Assembly: GCF_022828475.1 (NCBI RefSeq) | Contig: NZ_CP059557.1 | Location: forward strand, 2,399,470 to 2,463,469 | Source of the DNA: Saccharopolyspora gloriosae | GTDB lineage: Bacteria; Actinomycetota; Actinomycetes; Mycobacteriales; Pseudonocardiaceae | Length of the DNA: 64,000 nucleotides | Reading direction: 5' to 3' | Part shown: positions 41,425 to 51,510 of the stretch, in pieces | How the letters are laid out: the number at the start of each line of letters is the position of its first letter | Position numbering within the stretch: position 1 is the first letter of the stretch | Notes under the pieces: generated by a model | Database searches by the model: none | What the model saw: the letters and a program-made list of their open reading frames with translations, nothing else | What the model was told of the DNA's origin: nothing | Made by a program: the position numbers and the translations under genes

Positions 41425-43551
41425 GTGGAGACCCTCGTTCGGACGCCGCAGGATATTTTCTACCTGCCCCAGCACCTGGTGGTACCGCTGTTTCAACGTC
41501 CCTACGTCTGGACCGAGGAGAACCAGTGGGAGCCGCTGTGGCAGGACCTGCGTCGGCTCGCGGAACTCCGCCTCGACAACCCGAACAGTGCCGCGACCCA
41601 TTTCCTGGGGGCGGTTGTGCTTCAGGCTCAGGAGAATCTGACGGGCACGCTCCAGCCCAGACTGGTCATCGATGGTCAGCAGCGGCTGACGACGTTACAG
41701 CTGTTGATGGACGCTACGGCGGCGGTGCTGGAGTCTCGTTCCCAGGACAACCTGGCCCGTCGCCTGGAAGCGCTCACGCACAACCCCGATTATCAGATCG
41801 AGCTGGACGACGACGTGCTCAAACTCCGCCACACCAACCGGGACAAGGCGGGGTACAACGAAGTGATGCGGGCCGATCCGCCGATCGTCTACGCCGACTT
41901 GAAGCACGCCCACAGCTTGCTCGCGCTCGGACACAAGTTCTTCGGAGAAAGGGTCGAACAGTGGCTTGGTGATGCCGAGGAGACGAAGTTCGCGACGCGC
42001 GCTCAGGCCCTCACCAACGTCATCACCCAGTCACTGCAGCTCGTTGTCATCGATCTCAGGTCGGACGAGAATTCGCAGGAGATCTTCGAGACGCTCAATG
42101 CTCGTGGCACGCCGCTCACCGCTGCAGACCTGATCAAGAACTTCGTCTTCCAGCGGCTGACGGCCGAAGGAGTGGACACGCACAAGGCTTACGTCGAAGA
42201 CTGGATTTTCGAGTCTTCCTTCTGGGAGAAGGAAGTCGGGGTCGGCCGGTACTTCATCAGCCGTAGCTCGTTGTTCCTCAACCAATGGCTGACTTCGCGT
42301 GTCGGCGAGGAGATCTCGCCGAAGCAGACCTTCGGCCGGTTCAAACACTTCGTAGAGCACGAGACCAGCTTGACGATGGCTGAACTGCTTCCGGTGCTCA
42401 AACAGCAGGCGGGGCTGTACCGGCGTTGGATCGACCGTGCGAACGACTCGCACGCGAATCTCGACGCAGTGGAGCTTTCCGTGTACCGGCTGCAGGCGAT
42501 GGAGCTAGAGATCCTCAAACCGCTCCTGATTTGGTTGCACGAACCGGAAGCGGTGTACGACAAGAAGGTGATCGAGCGGGTGGTCCGTGCTGCCGAGAGC
42601 TGGATCGTTCGGCGAGCTCTCCTACGATTGTCCACCCCGGCTCTCGGTCGGGTGGTGGCCGATCTGGTCGCGACGCATCGGAACACGCCGCAGGCCGAGT
42701 TGGTCACGAGGGTCGAGACGTATCTGTCCCGGCTCAACGTGGCCAGCACTTACTGGCCGGGCGACGCTGAGATCAAGAGCTCGCTCGCGACTGAGGCCGC
42801 CTACAAGCGGTTCAAACGCGCTCGCCTTCGAGTCTTCCTAGAAGCGGCGGAAGACCATCTCCGGGGCTACACCGGTTCGTCTCCACTGGCCGGCGGGCGA
42901 GTGGACAGGGGACGCTTTCCGATTGAGCACGTGATGCCCCAGGCGTGGGAGACGCACTGGTCAGTGGGGGACTTGGCCGCCGAGATCGACCGTCGTGACC
43001 ACATCCATCGACTGGGCAACCTCACCTTGCTCACTGAGGGCCTCAACTCGAAGGTGTCCAACGGCCCGTGGCTCGGTGAGGAAGGAAAGCGCGCCACAGT
43101 CCGCAAACACGATGTCTTCCTCTTGAACAAGCGGATCGAGGACATGTCCGACGACGGCTGGGACGAAACCCGGATCGATCAGCGGACCGCCGCGCTGATC
43201 GATGGGCTGCTGACGACGTGGCCAGTGCCGGAGGGACACCTCGGCGAGATCAAAGACGCTCCGGCTGCAGCTGTCACCTACGTTTCGCTCCAGCAGCTAA
43301 TCGCTGCCGGTCACCTTCAACCTGGCACCATTCTGCGGAGCCGTCCGGGGAACTGGGGCGAACACGAAGCGGTCGTTCTCGACGGCGGCGACGTGAAGCT
43401 GGACGGCCAGACTTTCAACACTCCGTCCGCGGCTGGACACCATGTGCGCAAGGGGGCTACGAACGGCTGGCACTTCTGGCTCCTGCCCGATGGACGACGT
43501 CTCGCCGATGTCCGCGACACGTACCGGCGAGACACAGCCACGAGCAAGTAG
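41425..43551 (+). CDS. DUF262-DUF1524-RAMA protein, putative modification-dependent defence nuclease
   Basis: 708 residues from GTG 41425 with AGGAGG upstream. DUF262 N-terminal half: VVPLFQRPYVWTEENQW near 20-36 and the catalytic IDGQQRLTTLQLL near 82-94, with LNARGTPLTAADLIKNFVF later. DUF1524 HNH-like nuclease near 495-560: PIEHVMPQAWETHW with His502, then HRLGNLTLLTEGLNSKVSN. The C-terminal 90 residues match a RAMA fold (GTILRSRPG, TFNTPSAAGHHVRKGATNGW), a module seen with modified-base systems. This resembles a single-chain GmrSD (type IV restriction) protein plus RAMA. Codon use is visibly less GC-biased than in neighbours, suggesting transfer. No partner genes flank it. Confidence 0.88.
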   Translation: METLVRTPQDIFYLPQHLVVPLFQRPYVWTEENQWEPLWQDLRRLAELRLDNPNSAATHFLGAVVLQAQENLTGTLQPRLVIDGQQRLTTLQLLMDATAAVLESRSQDNLARRLEALTHNPDYQIELDDDVLKLRHTNRDKAGYNEVMRADPPIVYADLKHAHSLLALGHKFFGERVEQWLGDAEETKFATRAQALTNVITQSLQLVVIDLRSDENSQEIFETLNARGTPLTAADLIKNFVFQRLTAEGVDTHKAYVEDWIFESSFWEKEVGVGRYFISRSSLFLNQWLTSRVGEEISPKQTFGRFKHFVEHETSLTMAELLPVLKQQAGLYRRWIDRANDSHANLDAVELSVYRLQAMELEILKPLLIWLHEPEAVYDKKVIERVVRAAESWIVRRALLRLSTPALGRVVADLVATHRNTPQAELVTRVETYLSRLNVASTYWPGDAEIKSSLATEAAYKRFKRARLRVFLEAAEDHLRGYTGSSPLAGGRVDRGRFPIEHVMPQAWETHWSVGDLAAEIDRRDHIHRLGNLTLLTEGLNSKVSNGPWLGEEGKRATVRKHDVFLLNKRIEDMSDDGWDETRIDQRTAALIDGLLTTWPVPEGHLGEIKDAPAAAVTYVSLQQLIAAGHLQPGTILRSRPGNWGEHEAVVLDGGDVKLDGQTFNTPSAAGHHVRKGATNGWHFWLLPDGRRLADVRDTYRRDTATSK

Positions 43552-43665
43552 CGCGAGGTCGGCGGTCATGTAGATAGAAGTTGGTCACGACACTGTCGAC
43601 CCGTATGCGCGCGAGTCGGCATCCGCGCAGGTTGTTCGTCCCGCCGAGGAGTGCGGGGACGCCGA

Positions 43666-44859
43666 TCAGTCCTCGTGGAGCGATTTCAGGCCGTCGTCGG
43701 TGCGAGTGGAGCGCGATATGACGCGGTGTGCGGTCTCGGAGAAGGCCAGCGCGGCGAGTGCCCCGGCCGCCGCGAGCGGTCCGAGCAGGCCCGGCCCCGA
43801 GGCGGTGATCGTGACGCCGCCGATCACGCCGGACAGCGCGATCGCGAGGTAGAGGGCCGCACCGTTGAGCGCCACCGCGAGGGAAGCCTGATCGCCCGTG
43901 CCGAGCATGCGGTAGGTCTGCGGTGCGCTGACGCCGAAGCCGATCAGCCCGTACACGGCTGCGGCGAGCAGTGTTGTCGGAAGTGTCGTGCTCCAGTACG
44001 GCGTCAGCACGAACACGATCGCCAAGCCGACGAGCGCGCCGGCCACGACCGGCCGTCCCCCGAACCTGTCCGCGAGCCGACCGGCCACCAGGTTGCCCGT
44101 GATCCCGGCGACGCCGAGAACGGACAGGACGACGGCCAGCCGGAGACCGTCCCCGCCAGTGGCTTCGGCTGCCACGACCGAGATGTAGGTGTAGGGGACG
44201 TAGATCGCGGTGAATGCGGCCAAGGTCGTCGCCAACAGCGTCAGCACCCGGCGATCGACCAGGGGAGACAACCGTTCCCGCAGATCGACCGGCTCGTCAG
44301 CGGCCTGCACCGGGGGAACCCGCACGGCGACGGCCACCGCGACGAGTGACGCGAGCACGGCCAGCGCGACCATCGTTGCCCTCCACCCCACCAGCGCCGC
44401 GAGCGCGGTGCCCGATGGGGCGCCGACGGCGATCGCGACCGTCATCCCGGTCGTGACCGTCGCGACCGCCCGGCCTTGGCGTTCCGGTTCCGCGAGAGTC
44501 GCCGCCGTCACGGTCGCCGTCGGCAAGAACAGGCCTGCTCCACAGGCTGCCAGCACCTGCGCGATCAACAGCGGGCCGAATGCCACAGCAGTCGCGCTGA
44601 ACGCCGTGCCCGCCAGGTACATGCCGAGCGCCAGCAGCAGAACTCGGCGGCGAGCCCAGCGCGCGGTCGTTGCGGCGAAGATCGGGCCGGAAACCGCGGC
44701 GGTCACACCGAACACCGTCACGACTTGGCCGACCGTCGCCACGGGAATCCCCAGCGAACCGCCGAGCTCGGGCAGCAGCCCGGCCAGGACGAGCTCGCAC
44801 GTTCCGACGGTGAAAGCCCCCGCGCCGAGCAGGACGGAAGTTCCCGCAGGGCGTGGCAT
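43666..44859 (-). CDS. MFS drug-type exporter (DHA1 family, CmlR/Cmx-like)
   Basis: 397 residues, 12 hydrophobic segments, ATG with GGAGG at good spacing. Early motif FTVGTCELVLAGLLPELGGSLG and the loop 2-3 motif RWARRRVLLLALGMYLAG are typical of chloramphenicol or arabinose-efflux-type exporters; the motif-C-like GAGLFLPTATVTAATL and GAPSGTALAALVGWRATM are in helix 5. Lies 100 bases after the P450 gene, same strand, so it may export the P450's product. Confidence 0.87.
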   Translation of the reverse strand: MPRPAGTSVLLGAGAFTVGTCELVLAGLLPELGGSLGIPVATVGQVVTVFGVTAAVSGPIFAATTARWARRRVLLLALGMYLAGTAFSATAVAFGPLLIAQVLAACGAGLFLPTATVTAATLAEPERQGRAVATVTTGMTVAIAVGAPSGTALAALVGWRATMVALAVLASLVAVAVAVRVPPVQAADEPVDLRERLSPLVDRRVLTLLATTLAAFTAIYVPYTYISVVAAEATGGDGLRLAVVLSVLGVAGITGNLVAGRLADRFGGRPVVAGALVGLAIVFVLTPYWSTTLPTTLLAAAVYGLIGFGVSAPQTYRMLGTGDQASLAVALNGAALYLAIALSGVIGGVTITASGPGLLGPLAAAGALAALAFSETAHRVISRSTRTDDGLKSLHED

Positions 44860-44959
44860 TCGTGTCCTCCGAGCTCAAGCGTGCATCGACCTCGCAGTTG
44901 AACATCGTGAGCCGAGTGCGTCCAGCCGATTCTGCGGAGTCGAGCGCCCGCGTGCGGGC

Positions 44960-46333
44960 TCAGCTTCGCGGTCGATCCTCCTGGCCGGGTGAGGCCGCTA
45001 CGTCGAAGACGAGGCCGAAGTTGTTCAAGGTGCACGGCAACGGCTCGGACCCGAGGCCGTGGTCGTCGCGCAGGTGGAACTCGTGGCCGCGGATCAGGGC
45101 GGCCAGCAGCGTGCTCGCGGTGAGCAGCACGACGTTCTCACCAGGGCAGCGTCCGGGACCGGCGCTGAACGGGACGATGGCCGGATGGTCGTCCATCGTC
45201 CCGTCCGACCAGGATTCGGGCGTGAACCGGTGCGCGTTGTCCATTGTGGTCTCATCGCGGTGGAACAGTGGCGTGAAGATGAAGACCCCGGTGCCTGCGG
45301 GAAGCACTTGGCCGCCGCATTCCGCCTCGGTGACCGCGTCGCGCAGCAGCGCGGGTGTGGTCGGCCACAGGCGGACGGATTCGAGCAGGCAGGAGCGCAG
45401 ATACGGCAGCAGCGGTGCGTCCGATCGGGCTTCGTCGAGTTCGGCGCGCACGGCTCGCATCTGCTCGGGGTGGGAGGCCAGCAGCGCCAACGCTCGGAAC
45501 GCGATCATCGCCGCCGCGTCGAACGCGAACAGCCAGTGCGGGACCTGCTCGTCCGGGTCGACCTCGGCGGTGGACTCCCGGTTCGAGATCGTCGATGCGA
45601 GGCTGCCGGAGTCGGCCCTGGCCAAGTGGGCGTGCAGCCGGTCGCTGAACTCGCGCCGCCGCGATTCCCGCCGGGGATGGGCGAAAGCCCAGTTCGCGTC
45701 CGCGCGGAGCTCGTTGAGCAGCTCGATCAGCCGCCGGTCGTCCCGTGCGCTGTCGCCGAGCACGACTCGGCGCACCGCGCGCCACCACCCGGCCGCGAAA
45801 TCGTCCCAGCCGAGGCGGCCCGCCGACTGCGCGCGCTCCACGATCCGCGCACCTTCCTCCGCCGCGGCCGCCGCGACCCGTGGCCCCAGTTCGTGCACCG
45901 GCCGGTCCATCTCGAGGACGTTCTCGTGGAAGTTCCGGCGCAGCGCCCGTGAACGCCCGCGTGAGATCAGGACACCGTGCGGCTGGAAGTGCCGCAGCGC
46001 GGCGCGCTTCTCGCGGTTGGCCGGGGTGAACCGTTGAGCGGAGTCGCGCAGCACCTCCCGCACCTGATCCGGATCGAGCAGCAGCGCGTACTTCCGGCCC
46101 GGAACCGCCAACCGCAACGGGCCATCGCCGTAGCGAAGGCGAAGCGCGGTCAGCAAGCGGATGGCGGACCGGTCGAATTGCAGCTTCTCCGCCAACGCCA
46201 TGATGCGGGGGCGCCGGACGATCACTCCGGCCGCCAGCGTCGGCAGGACCACGCGGGTCGCCACGCGCACCGTGTCCGCGACCGATGCGCGGCGGGCCTG
46301 AGGTGTTGCGGTCAGGGATTCGAGAGCGGACAC
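44960..46333 (-). CDS. Cytochrome P450 with atypical I helix
   Basis: 457 residues from GTG 46333 with GGAAGGAG upstream. Heme loop FSAGPGRCPGENVVLL, Cys396; K-helix ESVR in CLLESVRLWPTT; and the AFxR-like FTPESWSDG. The I helix reads LFAFDAAAMIAFRALALL around 267-280, so the usual GxE/DTT acid-alcohol pair used in O-O bond cleavage is replaced by Ala. This resembles peroxygenase-like or non-oxygenase P450s, though proof is lacking. Electron-transfer partner genes are absent. Substrate unknown. Confidence 0.9.
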   Translation of the reverse strand: MSALESLTATPQARRASVADTVRVATRVVLPTLAAGVIVRRPRIMALAEKLQFDRSAIRLLTALRLRYGDGPLRLAVPGRKYALLLDPDQVREVLRDSAQRFTPANREKRAALRHFQPHGVLISRGRSRALRRNFHENVLEMDRPVHELGPRVAAAAAEEGARIVERAQSAGRLGWDDFAAGWWRAVRRVVLGDSARDDRRLIELLNELRADANWAFAHPRRESRRREFSDRLHAHLARADSGSLASTISNRESTAEVDPDEQVPHWLFAFDAAAMIAFRALALLASHPEQMRAVRAELDEARSDAPLLPYLRSCLLESVRLWPTTPALLRDAVTEAECGGQVLPAGTGVFIFTPLFHRDETTMDNAHRFTPESWSDGTMDDHPAIVPFSAGPGRCPGENVVLLTASTLLAALIRGHEFHLRDDHGLGSEPLPCTLNNFGLVFDVAASPGQEDRPRS

Positions 46334-46419
46334 GCGTGCACTCCTTCCGTTGTGGGTGCGATCACCGAGCTACCCGGCGGCGCGTGGCCTCACACGTTGC
46401 CCGTGCGGATCTCCGGAGA

Positions 46420-48078
46420 TCACCACTCGCGGGTCCACCGGTGGCGCAGGGGTCTGCCGTCGGGATCCATCACGGCTCGCCCGACCGGGGCCGCCCACGC
46501 CCGAGTGGTGGCGGAAGCGGCCGGGCGTTCGTGCACGCGGAGGTGCCCTGCGGGCCTGGGCGCCGTCCGGCCGTTCCGATGCCAGCGCTCCAGATCGGCG
46601 GCGGCCCGGCGCAGCGCCTCGATTCCGCTGACGGGGTCGGTGAGGTCGTCGTCTTCGCCGTGGGCTCGCCCCAGATGTTCCCGCCAGAGACGGAGGCGCA
46701 GGTCCTGGGCGAACGTGGACGCATCTGTCCGCTGATCCGCCGGCTCCGCGCACCGCTCGTCGAGGACCGCGGCGGTGAGTTCGGAGTCGTAGGTCCACGA
46801 GCGCCGGTTCAGGTTGGCCGAACCGATCGTGGCCCAGTGGTCGTCGATGACGCACACCTTCGAATGGACGTAGATCGGTAATCCGTGCGTGTTCTCCAAT
46901 TCGTAGACGTCGACCCGATTCCCGCCTGCTTCGTGCAGCAGGTCCAGCGCTTTGCCGTGGGCCACATCACTGGTCGCGACCTCCACCGGGCCGCCCTTCT
47001 CCGGGCGGCTGGGAACGACGGCGATCAGGTGCAGTTCCGGTTCGCGGCGGAGGGCTTCGGCGAACGTCTCGGCCACCATCGGGGACCAGAGGAACTGGTC
47101 TTCGACGTAGACGAATCCCGACGCGCCGCGCAGTGCTTTCGCGTAGCCGCGAGCGACACTGCGTTCTCCCCGGGGAGCGAACGGATAGGGCGGGAACTTG
47201 GCCGGGTAGGTGCGCAACAGCTGCACCGAATGCGGGCCGCAGCGCGGTGGTGCGGGAAGCGCGGCAGGGAGCAGGCCCGCCGCCTGCGCCCGCCCGCGCA
47301 CCTTGCGGTCGAGCAGCGAGAGCGGCCCCCGCTCCAGCGCCGTGGAGTCCTCCCACCGTTCCCGGAAGCAGTGCTCGACGTCGTCCACCGCCGGGCCGCG
47401 CACCTGCAGGTGGGCGTCGTGCCAAGCGGGCTGTTCACCGTAGACATCGTCGATCGAGGTCTGCACGTGCGGATCGCCGTGGTGGGCGCCGTCATCCCGG
47501 CGGCTCGGGCACGGGTCGATCCCTCCCACGAACGCGATGTCGGACTCCGGCCGTTCCGGTCGGCGGATCACCAGGAACTTCTGGTGGTGGCTCCCAGTGG
47601 GGCGCACCCGCTGGTCGAGCACCGCTTCGCCACCGAGGCCCCGCAACGTGGCGACGAACCGCCGGTTGTCGGGAATGAGGTCCGTCGTGAAACTCAAGTA
47701 CGGCCACCAGAACAGCGCGTGGACCGAGGCCCCGGTGCGGAGGGCGCGGAAGAGCAGTGCCGCGAGGGAGGTACCGGGGCCGTCCAACGGCTTGTCCTGG
47801 TCACCGATCCACGCCGAGAAGTACACCTGGTCCCCGGCTCGGATGTCGGTCAGCTCCGAGAGCAACCGGTGGAAGTACTCCACGCCGTCGAGCAGGGGGT
47901 GCACCAGGTTGCCCCGGGACCACGCGAGGCCGTCCGGATGGCGGCGGTCGAGGGTCGTCGTGGGATTGCCGCGTTCGTCGGCCGTCAAGAACCACCCGGG
48001 AGCGCCTGGCCGGCCCGAGTGCGGTCGCGCGCTCCCGGTGAGCGCCCCGGTCGGTTCCTCACCCGGCAGCGCAGCCAT
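46420..48078 (-). CDS. Phospholipase-D-like protein with two HKD motifs
   Basis: 552 residues from ATG 48078; the upstream part of the open frame is basic and Arg-rich and lies beyond a promoter, so it is rejected. HKD 1 is SHHQKFLVIRRPERPESD with IAFVGGIDPC after it, and HKD 2 is YVHSKVCVIDDHWATIGSAN. The pair forms one active site in this family, hydrolysing or transferring phosphodiester bonds, typically of phospholipids or cardiolipin. There is no signal peptide or membrane helix. It has a SigB-type promoter at 48126-48150, linking it to envelope stress. Confidence 0.87.
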   Translation of the reverse strand: MAALPGEEPTGALTGSARPHSGRPGAPGWFLTADERGNPTTTLDRRHPDGLAWSRGNLVHPLLDGVEYFHRLLSELTDIRAGDQVYFSAWIGDQDKPLDGPGTSLAALLFRALRTGASVHALFWWPYLSFTTDLIPDNRRFVATLRGLGGEAVLDQRVRPTGSHHQKFLVIRRPERPESDIAFVGGIDPCPSRRDDGAHHGDPHVQTSIDDVYGEQPAWHDAHLQVRGPAVDDVEHCFRERWEDSTALERGPLSLLDRKVRGRAQAAGLLPAALPAPPRCGPHSVQLLRTYPAKFPPYPFAPRGERSVARGYAKALRGASGFVYVEDQFLWSPMVAETFAEALRREPELHLIAVVPSRPEKGGPVEVATSDVAHGKALDLLHEAGGNRVDVYELENTHGLPIYVHSKVCVIDDHWATIGSANLNRRSWTYDSELTAAVLDERCAEPADQRTDASTFAQDLRLRLWREHLGRAHGEDDDLTDPVSGIEALRRAAADLERWHRNGRTAPRPAGHLRVHERPAASATTRAWAAPVGRAVMDPDGRPLRHRWTREW

Positions 48079-48125
48079 CCAGCACCCTTTCCAGTTCGGG
48101 GTCGTTGATCTTCGTCCTGTCGCGG

Positions 48126-48150
48126 GTACCCGCTGACGGCAGGAGGAAAC
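48126..48150 (-). promoter_or_regulatory. SigB/SigF-type promoter of the phospholipase-D-like gene
   Basis: On the reverse strand GTTT (48147-48150), 15 bases, GGGTAC (48126-48131), 48 bases before the start codon. Same pattern as five other sites in the window. Confidence 0.55.
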
Positions 48151-48329
48151 ATCAACCGCGGACCGGCGCAGCCGACGGTGCGGGCGTGAGCCGGTGCGTC
48201 GGAACCAGCACCGGCACCCGGAATACCTCGCCATGCCAACGCTTCTTGTGCGGAGACCTCGCCTGCTGATGGTGTCGGTGACCGGCCGAGCGCGCTGCGC
48301 TGCCTGCCGTGACGGCACCGCGACCGAGG

Positions 48330-50252
48330 TCAGACGTGGTCGCGGGGAATGGTGTGCTGCCAGTTCTTCGACAGGACCCGCTCTTCGTCCTCGTAGGCGT
48401 CGAGCCGGGCGTGCAGCCGGAATTCGTCCGGCGTGGAGGTGAGCACCGTGTGGGTCACCGTGCGCACGTGCCAGTCGCCTCGGCGGAAACCCATCCACCA
48501 CGTGTTCTCGCCGCGCACCGAGTCGAAGTCGTCGCCCGTCCAGCTGTAGCGCTCCCACGCGTCGCGGGTGAGTTCAAGATCGATGTCATCGATCCGGGAC
48601 ACTCCGAGGTCCTTGACGACCTCCAGCGCGGATTCGTAGCTGACGAGGTCGCGCGAGACCGTCCACCGCTGCTCACCGGGCACGAGCTGGCTCGACGGCG
48701 CCGGTGGCGAGCCCTCGGGGTCGTCGAACGGGCGCACCTCTGTTTCCGCCGCGGACCCCCTCGGCCGCCACGGCAGCACGACACTGCTTCGTCCAGTGTG
48801 GACGGTGAGCTGCACCGGGCGAGGCGGCGGCCACGCCAGCGGCCAGTACGACGTCGACACCGACAACCGGATCCGGTGCCCCGGCGGGAACGACTGCGCG
48901 ACGCCGTTGAGCGCGACCGAGATCTGGTAGCGCCGCCCCGGTTCCAGCGGCTCCGGCCGGTCGTGGGAGTCGCGGTGGGTGAGGTTGAGCAGGCCGTAGG
49001 TGACGCGGGTGGCCGCTCCGTCCGGGCGCACGTCGGAAAGCCGCACCGCGACCATCGCGACCGGTTCGCTCACCTCGACGTCGAGGTCCACGACGGGACC
49101 TCCCAGGATCTCGTGGCGCTCCTCGAGCGGATCGGTCTCGAACACCAGCGAGCCGCCGTCCTCCTCCCGCTGGTCGTACGGCAGGTCCGGCGGAGCGTTG
49201 TAGGAGCACCACTTCCCGGCGAACTGGCCCACCGACAGCGGAGATTGCACGGGACGTTCCGCCTCCACCGGCTCCGAACCGGGGCTGCCGATGTGGTGCG
49301 GGTGCAGCGGGTGCCGGGCGGGTGAGACGAGGGGCGAGGGCCATTCGGGTTCACCGACCCACCGGCCGGGCCGATCCGAGTAGGCCGTGGACGGCGGGAC
49401 GCTGTCCTGCATCCAGGTGGTCAGCATCGGACCGTCCATCACGTCGTTGTCGACGTCCTTGAGCCAGCGGTCCCACCAGCGCACCAGTTCCTGCAGGAAA
49501 CCGATGGCGGGGCCGGGCTGGCCGAGGTGCGGGTACTTGTGCGACCACGGCCCGATCAGGCCCTTGCGGGGCGCGTCGAGGTTCTCCAGCATCCGGAACA
49601 CCGCGTTGGAGTACCCGTCGGCCCACCCGCTCACGGCCAGCACCGCGCAGTCGACCGACCCGTAGTCCTCGCAGATCGAACCGTGCCGCCAGTAGTCGTC
49701 ACGGCGTTGGTGCCGCAGCCATTCGTGCAGCCACAGCCCGCTGTTGTCCAACCGCTCGAGCCACATCTCGCGCCACCGGTCGCCGACCAGCGCCGGGTCC
49801 GGCGGGCACGAGTTGTAGGCGAACATCGTGGACGCCCAAGACAGGTTGTCGCTGAGCAGGCAGCCGCCCATGTAGTGCACGTCGTCGGCGTACCGGTCGT
49901 CGGTGGAGCACACGGTGGCGATCGCGCCCAAGCTCTCCGGGCGGCGTGCTGCCAGTTGCAGAGCGTTGAACCCGCCCCAGGAGATGCCCATCATCCCGGT
50001 CCGGCCGCTGCACCACGGCTGGTCGGCGAGCCAGGCGAGCACCTCTTCGCCGTCGCGGAGTTCCTGCTCCAGGTATTCGTCGGTGAGCACTCCCTCGGAC
50101 TCGCCGCTGCCGCGCAGGTCCACTCGCACGCATGCGTAGCCATGCCCGGCCATGTAGGGGTGGTGGATCGAATCGCGCAGCGCCGTCAGGTCGCGCTTGC
50201 GGTAGGGGATGAATTCGAGCACGGCCGGGCACGGGTCGTCGTCGGAGGACAC
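48330..50252 (-). pseudogene. CocE/NonD-family hydrolase, 5'-truncated
   Basis: 640 residues remain open. Core of an S15/CocE esterase or X-Pro peptidase: VLEFIPYRKRDLTALRDSIH, then RVDLRGSGESEGVL, the nucleophile MMGISWGGFNALQLAA with Ser, later Asp and His, and the C-terminal jelly-roll (HRIRLSVSTSYWPLAWPPP). Normal proteins begin with a DGVRLGAKIWRP-type strand. Here the in-frame codons read RVRLGAKIWRP up to 50282, but a stop at 50295-50297 cuts the frame just before, and no good start or ribosome site lies in front of GTG 50252. The 5' end appears joined to the ATP-grasp gene. It may still be translated by reinitiation. Confidence 0.75.
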
Positions 50253-51214
50253 CGGTCGCCAGATCTTCGCGCCGAGCCGGACTCTGGCACACCGTCAACG
50301 GCCTCGAACAGCGGCGCGTGGGATTGGGAGTGCCGCGGGTTGATCTCCAGCAGGTACACCGCGCCCGAGGGCTCGTCCCAGAAGAACTCCACGTTGAACG
50401 CCACGTGGTCGAGTCCGAGGTGCTCGATGACCCGGCGGGAAGCGGTGGTGATCCGCTCGATGACCTCCTGCGGCAGCGCGGACGGGTACTGGTAGCGCAG
50501 GAAGCTCGACGTGCCGGGGTAGTTGACCGTGTCGATCACGCCGTAGATGTGGACGGAGCCGTGGTGACTGTAGCCCTCGACCGTCACCTGCTGACCGCTC
50601 ACCGCTTCCTCGGCAACGCAGGCGCGTCCACCGGCGTCGGCGATCTCCGCCGGGAGGTCGAGCTGGTCGAGCACGGTGTCGAAGGGCTTGCCCACCTTGT
50701 CGATGCCGGTGCGGATGTCGGCCAGCGCGGCGCGGAACTGCTCGTCGTCGGTGATCCGGTAGGCCATCTGCGAGGAGAAGGACTTCACCGGTTTCACCCA
50801 CAGCGGGTAGCGCACGCCCTCCGGCGGCGCGGTGTCCGTGTCCACGTCGACGAGCCCGAACCTGGGCACCTCGTTGATGACCTTGGCCTGCTCGACCCGG
50901 CTCCAGTACTTGTGCTCGCAGGCCACGATGGCGCGCAGGTCCGCGCTGAGCAGCCCGCGCTGCGCGCACAGCATCGGCACCAGCGAGCTGACCGGGAAGT
51001 CCCAGTAGCCGACGATCGCGTCGACCGGCCCGTCGTTCGCGTCCAGCTCCCGGTTCGCCGCGTCCAGCAACGCGTGCACGTCGATGTCGTCGACGTGCAC
51101 CAGGCTGTCGACGCTCAGCAGCGGATGCAGTTCGCAATCCGCCAGCGCGGGCAGACCGCGCAGGGTGTCGAGGTTCCGTTCGTCGAGTCCGAGAACGAAG
51201 ACGTGGTGGCTCAT
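50186..51214 (-). pseudogene. ATP-grasp ligase, 3'-truncated and out of frame
   Basis: Open for about 340 residues. Real up to about residue 310: LWVKPVKSFSSQMAYRITDD, VAEEAVSGQQVTVEGYSHHG, then VEFFWDEPSGAVYLLEINPR and HSQSHAPLFEAVDGVP, the ATP- and Mg-binding sheet of the family. After DGVP the frame runs ESGSARRSGDRCPPTTTRAR and stops, unlike the expected 80-100 further residues. ATG 51214 has GAGGTG just upstream. Overlaps the hydrolase frame by 67 bases. Substrate of the intact family unknown (carboxylate-amine or peptide ligation). Confidence 0.75.
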
Positions 51215-51510
51215 GTTCACCTCAAAGGCGGGCGGGTAAATCGCCCGATCACGACGCTTCGCGGCGCCTGTACTGCCTGAGGTCGGGAGGTCTCGGGAGT
51301 TCTGCCGAGCTGCCGACCGGTTACGTCACCCGGCGCGTGGCGTGCGACCTCCGATCAGCTCCGGTGGTGGTGCGTCCCCCTCCCGTACCCCCGGTGACCG
51401 ACGCGCAATCGGATTGGCAGGCGGTGACACCGGGACGGGAGGGGCCGCAGTGACCGGAGGTGGTCACCGGGCTGACGGTGCCGCGGGCGTCGAGCCGCGC
51501 GGAAGTCCGC

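Noticed and set aside
43666..46333. MFS-P450 pair as a biosynthetic gene cluster
   Set aside because: No core synthase, ligase or carrier gene in the neighbourhood; two genes only.
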